The notes beneath the pieces were generated by a model. The model ran no database searches. It saw only the letters and a program-made list of their open reading frames with translations, and was not told the origin of the DNA. Shown here one piece after another: positions 1 through 8,563 of a stretch of 51,496 nt of DNA. Source of the stretch: Chitinivibrionales bacterium (GTDB lineage Bacteria; Fibrobacterota; Chitinivibrionia; Chitinivibrionales; WJKA01); assembly GCA_014728215.1 (NCBI GenBank), contig WJLZ01000187.1:1-51496 (forward strand), in the 5' to 3' direction. Both the position numbers and the translations under genes were made by a program. Positions within the stretch are counted from its first letter, which is position 1. Every line of letters begins with the position of its first letter.

Positions 1-8
1 AATCATGA

Positions 9-545
9 AAGCCTTTCCCGGGGGATTTAAAAAACAGACCGGCTTTATGTAAAATAATTATCCGGAAATGCGGTTGCGGACGCAATATTGCCGATGGAGA
101 ACTGATAAGAACTGAAAAACGCCAGGTATTTGATATTCCTCCGAGCAAAGTCGAGATAACTGAACACCAGGCAGAAACGCTCCGCTGCGAGTGTGGCGAA
201 ATACATACGGCACCTTTTCCACAGGGAGTTGATGCGCCGGTTCAATATGGTCCCCGGCTTCGTGCTATCATTGCAAACGGTTATCGTGCCAATCCAATTA
301 CAGAAAAAAAGGCTCCGGGAAAACGAGGACGGCAGAAACAGTCTCCCGCTCGTAATTTGCTGGATAGAGTCGATTTGCTTTATATTACTACCGAACCGGG
401 AGAACAGGCGACAATCGGTCATACGAATTCCCTTCCTTATGGTCGAGGTACGGCATCAAGTCGGTTTTTTTTTGTCGGATTTTCTCACGATCCAATAGTA
501 TATTATATAACAAGAGCCGGGCAGCATGGATATTCTGCGCCTTAG
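9..545 (+). mobile_element. IS66-family transposase remnant, internally deleted
   Basis: One open frame, without a start codon, runs from a stop at 6 to the stop near 545. Its first part (66-300) has the IS66 TnpC zinc-binding layout: CGCGR, then CECGE, then the APVQYG stretch that follows in this family. From about 318 the same frame has RGRQKQSPARNLLDR, which belongs near the C-terminal end of IS66 transposases. The intervening catalytic core is therefore missing, while the frame is kept. The last 50 or so residues after LLDR no longer resemble the family. No terminal inverted repeats were identified. This is a dead insertion-sequence relic. The family assignment is from remembered motifs. 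Confidence 0.75.
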
Positions 546-1128
546 CGCCGACAGCCGGTTCCTGGAGTGCAGCTCCAATATGATTCTCGTTAACTGGTTC
601 GATGAAAAAGCGATCAATGTGACCAAAGGCTATCGCTCCTGTAAAGCCGATACCGATGTGCTCAAATGCGATATCGGGACCGGCGATATTCCCGGCGGCA
701 CCACCGACAAACATGCCGAATCGGGCGATTTCTGGGTGTCCTCGGTCGATGAAATCAATCCGGAATTTCGCTGCTTTGTCGATAACCGGGAGCTGTGGCG
801 TTCCTACTGGGCTGATGTTTTTGAGGGGCGGCCTGCCGTGAAGCCCGAATGTGTTGTTACCCGCGCTGTCACACCTGCTTGTCTCAACGGGCAAGTCCCT
901 GTTGCGATTGCGCGTGATGGTTCCGGCAGAATTGTTATCACAGCAGGCGCTGCAGGCGCCATCTCTCTTTTTGCGGTATCGGGCAAAGCAATTGTCACCG
1001 GAAAGAACATTGCAAAAGGAGCATCGGTTTGCATCACTGCTGCAGAATCGGCCGGAATACTGCTTGTTCAGTTCCGGAACAGCGATAGAGCTGCCGTAAC
1101 AAAATTATGTTTCGAAAAGATGAGGTAA
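526..1128 (+). CDS. C-terminal part of a secreted protein, probably truncated
   Basis: This is a 200-residue frame beginning at an ATG inside the tail of the IS66 remnant. It has no signal peptide, and a stop lies six codons upstream. The first 120 residues were not recognised. The last 80 residues form an Ala/Gly/Ile/Val-rich beta-strand pattern (GRIVITAG, ISLFAVSGK, GILLVQF) like the Por/T9SS-type C-terminal domain of secreted proteins in Bacteroidota and Fibrobacterota. The most likely reading is that the 5' half of a secreted enzyme was lost when the IS66 element inserted or was deleted. It ends 3 bp before the next gene, with which it may once have been co-transcribed. Confidence 0.45.
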   Translation: MDILRLSADSRFLECSSNMILVNWFDEKAINVTKGYRSCKADTDVLKCDIGTGDIPGGTTDKHAESGDFWVSSVDEINPEFRCFVDNRELWRSYWADVFEGRPAVKPECVVTRAVTPACLNGQVPVAIARDGSGRIVITAGAAGAISLFAVSGKAIVTGKNIAKGASVCITAAESAGILLVQFRNSDRAAVTKLCFEKMR

Positions 1129-1131
1129 CGA

Positions 1132-1983
1132 ATGAAAACGAGAGGGAGAATCGCTTCATATATTGCGGCATTCGCTGCCATTCATTGTGCTGTACCGGCT
1201 GAGCTTCTTGCAGCGGTCAATCCCGCCGACACGGTTTTCTGCACCGTGTATGATTCATCCCAAAGTCAATGGGTCTGCACCTACGATTCTTCCAATGACG
1301 GCAAGTATTGCTCGAGTCGCGGGATCGGGAGTTTTCATATCGATGACTGGGTGATGTACAGGGATGTCGATTTCGGGAGCGGCTATGCGTATATGTATGT
1401 ATTCTACTCCTGCGGTGATAAGTGCGGGTGCCTTTTTGAGTTCCGTGTCGATGATGTCGATGCCGGAACACTGATACTGACCAATGAACAGGAGCGGCTG
1501 AAAACTTTTCCTACCGGCGGATGGCGCGGCGGGGTGATTCACCGGCTTCCCATGGATGAAACAATCACCGGTATTCACGATCTGTATATCAAAGGCGCAT
1601 TGTGCGGCGAACCGGGCGGCACCGGCATTATCGATCTGAAATGGTTTCTGCTTTCCAATGATGGATACGCCTATACATTCTACGATGCCACACCGGAACC
1701 CTATATTTCGATCCCGCAGGTTACCCCGGTAAAGCCGCACGATTTTTCCGAAAAATCACCATCAATAATAGCGGACCGGCATTCAATCGTTGTCAACCTG
1801 AATAACAGGGGAGCGCACACCATCCGCCTGTTGAGGCCCGATGGAACAATGCTTGTATCCAAATCGACCGACAGCCGCAGCACGATTCTATTGCCAACCG
1901 AAAAGCTTGCGCCCGGACTTTATATCCTCAAGATAACCATGAGAGGCATGGAGCAGTTTCAGTATCGCTATTTAAAGCAGTAG
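1132..1983 (+). CDS. Secreted CBM6-like carbohydrate-binding protein
   Basis: This is a 283-aa protein. It has an N-terminal signal peptide (basic start, hydrophobic stretch, cut after the AEL/LAA region near residue 28). A single beta-sandwich module covers about residues 35-185. It has the CBM6 pattern: WVMYRDVDFG near the front, then a sequence of the type ETITGIHDLYIKG, then IDLKWFLL at the end. The final 70 residues (HTIRLLRPDG, KLAPGLYILKI) form a Por/T9SS-like sorting domain. A frame-compatible ATG lies 4 bp after the previous stop. No enzymatic domain is visible, so its role is probably adhesion or polysaccharide binding. A related two-module protein lies at 32326-33459. The domain family is from pattern recognition; the ligand is unknown. 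Confidence 0.65.
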   Translation: MKTRGRIASYIAAFAAIHCAVPAELLAAVNPADTVFCTVYDSSQSQWVCTYDSSNDGKYCSSRGIGSFHIDDWVMYRDVDFGSGYAYMYVFYSCGDKCGCLFEFRVDDVDAGTLILTNEQERLKTFPTGGWRGGVIHRLPMDETITGIHDLYIKGALCGEPGGTGIIDLKWFLLSNDGYAYTFYDATPEPYISIPQVTPVKPHDFSEKSPSIIADRHSIVVNLNNRGAHTIRLLRPDGTMLVSKSTDSRSTILLPTEKLAPGLYILKITMRGMEQFQYRYLKQ

Positions 1984-2080
1984 GAATATACAATGGTTAT
2001 TTATTCGTCGTTTTTCAGGTTCTCATAGAACTGGAAATAGTAATTATTTGATTTTTATTGAATTCCTGACTTCAAAATTA

Positions 2081-2162
2081 TTATAATAAACCATATAAGT
2101 TTATTATAATAACTTTAAACCAAAAAAGTTTAATTTTGTAATATTAAACCAAAATGGTTTAA
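2081..2162 (+). promoter_or_regulatory. Three evenly spaced palindromic operator-like sites upstream of satD
   Basis: Three 19-bp inverted repeats with the architecture TTAAAC-N7-GTTTAA lie just upstream of the start at 2174. They are at 2086-2104 (ATAAAC...GTTTAT, extended to an 11-bp perfect arm over 2081-2109), 2115-2133 and 2144-2162 (7-bp arms). Their centres are 2095, 2124 and 2153, exactly 29 bp apart. This is the classic look of a multi-site operator for a dimeric regulator. The neighbouring SatD-like protein has an HTH-like C-terminus, so autoregulation is plausible. Confidence 0.7.
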
Positions 2163-2173
2163 ATTGTGGCGTT

Positions 2174-2809
2174 ATGATAGCAATAATCGGCGACATTAAG
2201 ACTTCTCGCAAAATACAGGCGCGAAATCAATTTCAACAAAAATTGAAAAGCTTGATGATGCAGTTGAATCGCGGAAGAAGAAATATAGTATCCCCATACA
2301 CATTAACTATTGGAGATGAATTCCAGGCGCTTTATAAAAAAGCCGATGGGGTTTTGTCGGATTGTATAAGAATTATTTCCGGAATTTATCCTGAAAAAGT
2401 CAGAATAGCAATGGGGGTCGGAAAAATTACTACCGCAATAAATCGAAAGCAAGCGCTTGGCATGGATGGCCCGGCATTTCATTGCGCCAGAGAGGGAATT
2501 GAAAGGCAAAAAGGAAGGAAACGGTCACCTATAATAGTCATTCAGGGGTTGGATGAATCTTTATCATATAATAAATTGCTTATATCATCGCTTACTATGT
2601 TTGCCGGAAGTATAGAAAGCATGCACAAAAACAGCCTTGAAATCCTCATCGCATTGTATAGCAAAACTCCAGTTAAAAAAATTGCTGACCAGTTGGATTT
2701 AACGATTCAAGGAGTATACAAGCATATACGAGGAAATAATATCGCAAATACAGTAGCATTTATGGAAAATTTCGAACAAGCCTTGAACGAACGCCTGGTG
2801 AATAAATGA
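2174..2809 (+). CDS. SatD family protein (cyclase-like N-terminus, HTH-like C-terminus)
   Basis: This 211-aa protein matches the SatD family pattern: IIGDI near the start, TIGDEFQ at 45-51, RIAMGVG, and GMDGPAFHCARE. Family members are usually of similar length and have no settled function. Asp7 and Asp48 are 41 residues apart, followed by a GVGKI strand and a G...AFHCAR motif. That order resembles the two metal aspartates and the G...N..AR motif of class III nucleotidyl cyclases; this parallel is an inference. Residues about 155-205 (KKIADQLDLTIQGVYKHIRG) look like a helix-turn-helix. The gene is AT-rich compared with its neighbours, overlaps the next gene by 4 bp (ATGA) and follows the three palindromes. 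It could be a ligand-controlled regulator, a nucleotide-making enzyme, or both. Confidence 0.75.
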   Translation: MIAIIGDIKTSRKIQARNQFQQKLKSLMMQLNRGRRNIVSPYTLTIGDEFQALYKKADGVLSDCIRIISGIYPEKVRIAMGVGKITTAINRKQALGMDGPAFHCAREGIERQKGRKRSPIIVIQGLDESLSYNKLLISSLTMFAGSIESMHKNSLEILIALYSKTPVKKIADQLDLTIQGVYKHIRGNNIANTVAFMENFEQALNERLVNK

Positions 2810-3549
2810 GCAATCAATTTTATATAGTGTTAATCTGCATTTTAATTACGCGCTTGTATTACCTTAGAAAACAAACGCAAGCGAGAACAATAAGCAAAAA
2901 AGAATCTTTGATTATGGCTCTGATACAGTGCGTTTCGGTTTTGGCAACAATTAAAAGCATATATCATTGTCTCGCTGGATTCGGCATCATTATAGCTATT
3001 ATTGCATGTCAGTATTTTGCAGAAAAAAAATTGGCTCCAATTAACAAATCGAGCGATAATGTTGCATGCGAGGGCATAAGCCATTTGCGATTGAATGGTG
3101 TCAGGTTTGGAGCATTAATTTTGTATTTAGCCTTTCTGGGAACATGGGCAAAAAGCCATACAGGATCGTTACTTATCGGGAATGCATGCGCTGCCATTGC
3201 CGACTATACGATTATTCCCGGTCTTGTAAACAAAACAGGAGCTGAAAAACTGTTGCCTGGAATTATGGGGCTTTTATTAGTTGTTAATGAAGTGAATATT
3301 CTTTTCCGACTTGTGTTCGATTTATTCTCTATTGCACATCCAGGCAGGCAAAAAGATCAGATAGTTGATGAGAACGGTGAAGGCGAATACAATAACGGAC
3401 GCTTGATTGGCATTCTGGAGAGGATCATAATTTATTTCCTTGTTATTATCAATAAATATGAAGCTATCGGCTTTATTATGGCTGCCAAAGCATTCGCACG
3501 ATTTAAGGAATTGGACAATCGACTGTTCGCTGAATATGTACTTAATTGA
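2806..3549 (+). CDS. DUF3307-type multi-pass membrane protein, partner of SatD
   Basis: This 247-aa integral membrane protein has about six hydrophobic segments. The C-terminal signature RLIGILERIIIYFLVI...YEAIGFIMAAKAFARFKEL is typical of DUF3307-like proteins found next to satD. The start overlaps the satD stop by 4 bp, so the two are translationally coupled. The protein stops right after AEYVLN, where family members generally continue with another hydrophobic stretch, so its 3' end may be clipped. The stop codon lies inside a perfect inverted repeat (3541-3573), and a thioredoxin-like fragment on the other strand starts at the same junction. Function is unknown. As the membrane partner of a cyclase-like protein it could be an effector or sensor (inference). 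Confidence 0.7.
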   Translation: MSNQFYIVLICILITRLYYLRKQTQARTISKKESLIMALIQCVSVLATIKSIYHCLAGFGIIIAIIACQYFAEKKLAPINKSSDNVACEGISHLRLNGVRFGALILYLAFLGTWAKSHTGSLLIGNACAAIADYTIIPGLVNKTGAEKLLPGIMGLLLVVNEVNILFRLVFDLFSIAHPGRQKDQIVDENGEGEYNNGRLIGILERIIIYFLVIINKYEAIGFIMAAKAFARFKELDNRLFAEYVLN

Positions 3550-3573
3550 CCAAGTTTTTCTGTGTCAATTAAG
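3541..3573 (+). terminator. Perfect 10-bp hairpin at the end of the satD operon
   Basis: CTTAATTGAC (3541-3550) and GTCAATTAAG (3564-3573) are perfect reverse complements around a 13-nt loop. The hairpin contains the stop codon of the membrane protein gene. It lacks a following T-run and is AT-rich, so it is at best a weak terminator. It could instead mark a recombination junction or cap the transcript. Confidence 0.35.
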
Positions 3574-3767
3574 GCCAGTGCGATGAGATCTTCGTATTTT
3601 CGATGGATATCCTCAACCATCAGACGCGTTATATACGACGAGGCATTCCATTCCGTATAAAATGCTGCAATCACCAAACGATTGTACCTGAGTATCCTTT
3701 CAAAACTACCGACATACTGCATTGCGGTTCCTCCTACTGTACCGAATAGATGCAATAGATATGCCAA
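3551..3767 (-). pseudogene. Thioredoxin-like protein fragment
   Basis: Reading on the minus strand from 3767, the sequence SFERILRYNRLVIAAFYTEW, followed by SSYITRLMVEDIHRKYEDLIALALIDTE, matches the first half of a thioredoxin fold (beta strand with an active-site loop, helix, second strand with VD/ID). The usual WCxxC has become WNASS, so no redox cysteines are present. After about 3551 the frame runs antisense into the 3' end of the membrane protein gene and the fold pattern stops. The best interpretation is a degenerate thioredoxin-like gene whose 3' half was replaced when the satD unit arrived. Confidence 0.45.
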
Positions 3768-3890
3768 TTTAGAGGCACACTGAATAACAGACTGTAATTA
3801 TTGGTGTTAGGCGAAATCAAGGTACTTTTGCAGGAGCCCTGAAACGAGAGGGATTGACGAAATATTGGCATGACGCCTATATATGGGCAT

Positions 3891-5296
3891 TTATGCGAGG
3901 CGCTTGATCCCCAGTTTTTTCATCCGGGCTTCGAGGGTGGTCCGTTTGATATCCAGGAGGGCGGTGGCGCCGTTCGGGCCGCTTACCCGCCCGTTGCTGA
4001 TTTTCAGGGCCCATAGGATATGTTGTCGTTCATTTTCCCTGAGTGTCGTAATAGTCTTAGTCTGTTCCGTCCGGGGTTCGGGAATCCATCCGCCCACTTT
4101 GAGTGTCTCGCCATCGCCGAGAATAACGGCCCGTTCGATGACATTTTCCAGTTCCCGGATATTGCCGGGGTGGTAGGCGGTGAGCCGGTCGATGACTTTT
4201 GCCGATGTCTGGGTGACGCTAATACCGGTTTTGAGGGCATATTTTTTAACAAAATGGTGTATCAGCAGGGGGATGTCTTCCTTCCGTTCCCGCAGGGGCG
4301 GTAGATGGAGGGGGAAGACATTGAGCCGGTAATAGAGGTCTTCTCTGAACCGTCCTTCCTTCACGGCCTTGATCAGGTCGCGGTTTGTGGCGGCGAACAT
4401 CGACCCGCATGGGCATCGAATTTCCCAGCCGCTGGAATTCACCTTCCTGAAGTACTCGGAGCAGTTTGGTCTGGAGGGTGGGAGGGAATTCGCCGATCTC
4501 ATCCAGAAAAATGGTTCCGGAGTGGGCCAGCTCGAAGCGGCCGGGTTTTCGCCGGTGGGCACCCGTAAAGGCTCCTTCTTCGTGGCCGAAAAGCTCACTC
4601 TCGATCAATTCGGCGGGCAACGCCGCACAGTTGATCGTCACCAATGGACGGTTACTCCGGTTACTGTTGTTGTGAAGTGCCCGGGCGATAAGCTCCTTGC
4701 CGGTTCCGGTTTCGCCGGTAATCAGTACGGTGCTGTTGGTGGGTGCGACCTTCTCAACGGCCTTTAGTACCATCCAAAACGAGTCGCTGCGGGAGATGAT
4801 CTCCCCAAAATTGCTTCGTGCCTTGATCTCTTCCTGAAGATAGATCGTTTCTTCTTCCAGCTGTTCCTTGAGTTTGCGAAGGTTTTTTTCCTTTTCGATG
4901 AGTTTTTTTTCGGCATTTTTCATCGCCGTGATATCGGTAATAAAGCCCTCGATAACGTTCCCTGGTCCCCGTTGGGGGGCAGGGGACCGCGATGCCCCGT
5001 TCCCAGAGCCAGCGGATATGATCATCGCGGGTGGTGATACGGTATTTCACTTCAAAATGCCGCATCTCGCCGAGACTCGCCTCCACCTCCTCCTTGACCC
5101 GGTCGCGGTCGTCGGGAAGAATAAGGCTGTTGTAGGAAATTGTACGGTTGCCGATTAATTCATCGGGAGTATACCCGGTAAGCTTTGTACACCCCTCACT
5201 GACAAACTCCATGGTCCAGTGATTATCGTTGAGATACCGGTACGCCATGCCCGGGAGATTACTCAGAAGGGTTTTCAGTTGTCGAGTCGTTTCCAC
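3891..5296 (-). pseudogene. PAS/AAA+/Fis sigma-54-dependent activator, two frameshifts
   Basis: Three overlapping frames together spell one NtrC-type enhancer-binding protein. A PAS domain comes first (from a GTG at 5296, about 100 residues), then a short coiled coil, then the AAA+ core. The core shows Walker A GETGTGKE, the [15 protein letters not shown] sigma-54 contact loop, Walker [11 protein letters not shown] and the arginine-finger region. A Fis-type HTH ends the protein near 3891. The first break lies at the run of six G at 4974-4979; adding one base would restore the frame. The second is at about 4395-4402, where VDV should run into FAATNRDL; losing one copy of a 5-bp gttcg repeat would explain it. 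It starts 13 bp after the kinase gene, so kinase and regulator look like a pair. Sequencing error cannot be excluded for the homopolymer site. Confidence 0.8.
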
Positions 5297-5309
5297 AGAT
5301 TGCTGGTCC

Positions 5310-8198
5310 TTACTCCATCATTTTCAGATATTTTTCAAACACTTCGGCGAGTTCGGCTTTTCTGAACGGTTTGGGGATACTTGCCGTAAAATCGTACTTC
5401 GAAGGGTTTGCCATGATCGGATCTTCGGAATAGCCGCTTGCGACAAAGACCGGAAGAGTGGGATCGATAGTGCGGATTTCGCCGACCGCTTCTTTACCGC
5501 CCATGGCGCCGGGGATGGTGAGGTCAAGGATCATGGCACGCACCGATCGGTGGCCCCGGATTTCTTTTTGAAGTGCATCGATCGCCTCTCTGCCCGTTGT
5601 GGTACAGACTACGCTGTAGCCGAAGGATTCGAGGATATGACGGGTGATATCCCGCATCACCGCTTCATCGTCCATGACAATGATCGTTCCCTTCCCCCGA
5701 TGCCGCAGTACCGGTTTCACGAGACCGGTTGTATCCCGATGACCGGCTGCAGGAAGATATACATGAAACACGCTTCCTTCCCCCGGCGCCGAATCCACAT
5801 CGATACTGCCGCCGTGACGGTCGATAATCGAAAAACAGGTGGCCAGGCCCAGGCCGTGCCCCTTGGTCTTGGTGGAGAAAAAGGGATCGAAAATCTTATC
5901 CTGCAGGTCGTGGGGGATACCGATACCCTGGTCCTCGATCGATAATTTCACGTATCCGCCTGCAGGAAGAGTCTGGTGTTTTGCTGCTTTCACAGTCACG
6001 TTTGCCGCACTGATCCTGATCTCTCCGCCCAGGGGCATGGCCTGCTGGGCATTGATCACCAGGTTGTCGATCACCTGTCCCAGTTGGTTCTGGTCGAAAT
6101 CACACGACCAGAGGTCGGATTGAATGTCGAAAACCGGTGAAACAGTGGAACCGCTGAGGGCGAATTTTGCGGTTTCTTTCACAAAAGGGAAAAGATGAGC
6201 GACTTTCTTCACCGGCGTTCCGCCACGGGAAAAAGTCAAAAGCTGGGAAGTCAGGGACCGCGCACGGTCGATAGTTGCCATCGATCGCTGGATATACTCT
6301 CGTACCTCCGGTTCGGAGGATTCATCACCGGCCATATCCATAAACCCATAGATACCGCCCAGTAGATTGTTGAAATCATGGGCAATGCCTCCGGCGAGGA
6401 TGCCCAGCGATTCGAGCCTGGCTGCCCGCTGCATGGCGTCCTGCATCCGCTGCTTTTCTGTGGTATCCCTGAAGACCAGCACGACGCCGATAATGGAGCC
6501 CTCATTGTCTTTGATCGGGGCGCCGCTGTCGGCAATCACCCTTTCGGCGCCGTCACGGGCAATGAGCAGGGTGTGGTTCGCCAGTTCGATTACTTCTCCC
6601 GAAGACAGGACCTTGTCCACCGGGTTTTCGCAGGTTTCCCGGCTAATTTCATTAACAATAATAAACACCTCTCCCAGCAAGCGGCCTTGGGCTTCCTCCA
6701 GCGACCATCCGGTGAGCGTTTCGGCTTCACGGTTCATGAGCACAACCCTGCCATGGGTATCGGTTGTGATAACCCCGTCACCGATACTTCGGAGGGTGAC
6801 CGCAAGCCGCTCCCGTTCGGCGATCAGATCAAGCTGGGCCTGCTTCTGCTCGCTGATATCGATCCATTGACACACGACATTCCTGAGGCCCCCCTCCATG
6901 TCGAGTATGGGATACATGGATACGTCGATATACATGTTCCGTCCGCCGGAAAAATCGACGTCACCGGCCTGTTCCACCTTCCAGGGAATCGTAAAGCGTG
7001 CCGGAATATGCTTGTGAAAGACATCCTTTACCAGCGGCATAACCCCGCCGGCCTTCAGGTTTTCATCACCAAGAACATTGTACTTGCCGATAATCGCGTC
7101 ATCGCTGAGGTTTATGGTTTCCCGGAGAGTACGATTGGTCTTGATCACCGTCCCCTGTCTGTCGGCAACCCACATGGCAAAGGGACTCATGTCGATAATG
7201 GTTTTCAGAAAGTTCCTTTGCTCCTCTTTGTCGGCTTCCGCCCGTTTCCGTTCGGTGATATCCTCGATGACACAGATAGTCCGGGTGAACCGGCCGTCAG
7301 GAGCTTTGAGTCCTCTCGAATTTATCGTGACATCGATAAGAGCCCCGTCCTTTTTGACCATCCGGTATTCCTTGTCGTAGCTGGATCCTTTCGAACGTAT
7401 CTCGGCAAGGGATGCGCGGGCTTTTTGGTGAAAGTCGGGATGGATAATTTTTTCCATGGAGGCCCCGATAATCTCTTCGCGGTGGTATCCCAACACCTTT
7501 TCCACACAGGAGTTACATTCGACAATAATTCCCTGCTCATCCACCGATGTGATGAGATTGGGGGCGGTTTCGAAGATGCCTTTGTATTTCAGGGTGCTTT
7601 GGGTGAGTTGTTGTTCGACAGCATGGCGCCGGACAATCTCGCCGAGGAGCATGGCCGAGGTCTGGAGCTGCTTTCGTGCCGAATCGATGACTTCGGTGGG
7701 GCGGGGAGTATAGGCTTGGGCATATTCCGCAAGCTCGTTGGGGTCCACCTTGTAGACTGCCGCGATCCGCTGGATAGTTTCACTGTCCCGCGGAGGGGCG
7801 CCGTAACCGAAATTGATCGCCCCAACCACTTCATCACCACTCATGATCGGACAGGCATAGATATGAATACCGCCCGCGCATGCTCGGTCCTGTGGTTTAC
7901 CCCGTTCCATGGCCTCTTTCGATACCTTCCAGCAGGATTCATGACAGTGCCATTTTCCGCTTTGTAAGGCCTCCGCGTTGTCGAGGGTCCCGGCAAGATT
8001 CCGGGAGGCGTTGTCCAGAAAGGTACACCATTTCGACGAGAAAATTCCCATGGCGTAATCGCCGTTTCTTTCGTAGATGGCACTCGATGTCTGCAGCAGA
8101 TCGAGGTAGGGGGCGGTCACCTGTTGCAGCAGGGAAGGTCCCACTGCGGTGAGAAGCATGCCGTCCTTATTCAACTCGGTTAAATCTCCGTATCGCAT
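5310..8198 (-). CDS. PocR-PAS hybrid histidine kinase with receiver domain
   Basis: The protein is 962 aa from the ATG at 8198; an in-frame ATG at 8252 would add 18 residues without a better ribosome site. Domain order: PocR small-molecule sensor (about 1-165; conserved Cys/His in WHCHESCWK and DRACAGG), PAS (about 205-320), PAS (335-455), PAS (465-585), a histidine-kinase region with HDFNNLLGG (His607), HATPase (N box NLVINAQQA at about 712-720, G boxes EDQGIGIP and GHGLGLA) and a C-terminal receiver with phosphoacceptor Asp892 in ILDLTIPG. No transmembrane segment is evident, so sensing is cytoplasmic. The next gene downstream is a frameshifted sigma-54 activator, its likely former target. 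A second kinase at 8991-10944 shares its last PAS and HK core closely, indicating duplication. Confidence 0.9.
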   Translation of the reverse strand: MRYGDLTELNKDGMLLTAVGPSLLQQVTAPYLDLLQTSSAIYERNGDYAMGIFSSKWCTFLDNASRNLAGTLDNAEALQSGKWHCHESCWKVSKEAMERGKPQDRACAGGIHIYACPIMSGDEVVGAINFGYGAPPRDSETIQRIAAVYKVDPNELAEYAQAYTPRPTEVIDSARKQLQTSAMLLGEIVRRHAVEQQLTQSTLKYKGIFETAPNLITSVDEQGIIVECNSCVEKVLGYHREEIIGASMEKIIHPDFHQKARASLAEIRSKGSSYDKEYRMVKKDGALIDVTINSRGLKAPDGRFTRTICVIEDITERKRAEADKEEQRNFLKTIIDMSPFAMWVADRQGTVIKTNRTLRETINLSDDAIIGKYNVLGDENLKAGGVMPLVKDVFHKHIPARFTIPWKVEQAGDVDFSGGRNMYIDVSMYPILDMEGGLRNVVCQWIDISEQKQAQLDLIAERERLAVTLRSIGDGVITTDTHGRVVLMNREAETLTGWSLEEAQGRLLGEVFIIVNEISRETCENPVDKVLSSGEVIELANHTLLIARDGAERVIADSGAPIKDNEGSIIGVVLVFRDTTEKQRMQDAMQRAARLESLGILAGGIAHDFNNLLGGIYGFMDMAGDESSEPEVREYIQRSMATIDRARSLTSQLLTFSRGGTPVKKVAHLFPFVKETAKFALSGSTVSPVFDIQSDLWSCDFDQNQLGQVIDNLVINAQQAMPLGGEIRISAANVTVKAAKHQTLPAGGYVKLSIEDQGIGIPHDLQDKIFDPFFSTKTKGHGLGLATCFSIIDRHGGSIDVDSAPGEGSVFHVYLPAAGHRDTTGLVKPVLRHRGKGTIIVMDDEAVMRDITRHILESFGYSVVCTTTGREAIDALQKEIRGHRSVRAMILDLTIPGAMGGKEAVGEIRTIDPTLPVFVASGYSEDPIMANPSKYDFTASIPKPFRKAELAEVFEKYLKMME

Positions 8199-8390
8199 AA
8201 TAATAATTCTTACCCATAAAGACTTAATAATAAAAAATACCCATTCAAGCAATATATAAAGTGCATACCCGGCATATAAACCTTTTTCTCAATATTATTA
8301 TCTTAATTAAGATATTTTTCAGATCCCTATAAATTATTCGTCGTTGGATATTTGGGTATATAGAATAACATATATAACAACATATAGAGT

Positions 8391-8563
8391 ATTTGAAAAG
8401 GGGAGGGATGCATGATTTGGAAAGGGGAGGGATGCATTTGCAAAGGGAATTCCATTCCCTTTAAAACCCACTTGGAAAATGCTTATTATATTCATGCCGG
8501 TAATGCCGGCATGCGTGGGTTGAGTTGTAAGCATTGAGCGTTTTTTAATTGGCAGTTGAAATG
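8391..8563 (+). repeat. Structured dispersed repeat, copy 1
   Basis: This roughly 170-bp stretch recurs with high identity at 11889-12048. It begins with a tandem 22-23-bp unit (ggaaaggggagggatgcat), followed by a perfect hairpin AAAGGGAAT/ATTCCCTTT (8441-8461). A hairpin TGCCGG/CCGGCA (8494-8510) follows. Two longer helices cross each other: AACCCAC/GTGGGTT (8464-8470 with 8514-8520) and AATGCTTA/TAAGCATT (8477-8484 with 8527-8534). A T-rich tail follows (gagcgttttttaa). It lies in the 583-bp gap 8253-8835, in which no other feature was recognised except a short GTGGTC/GACCAC palindrome near 8694. Confidence 0.7.

Noticed and set aside
3803-3908. Short plus-strand frame NQGTFAGALKREG...AFMRGA before a stop
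   Set aside because: No start codon and not recognised; it overlaps the end of the sigma-54 activator. Could be a gene scrap but cannot be supported.
6378-7967. 529-codon open frame antisense to the PocR-PAS kinase
   Set aside because: It is the mirror of a gene with clear PAS and kinase motifs; the antisense protein has no recognisable domain.
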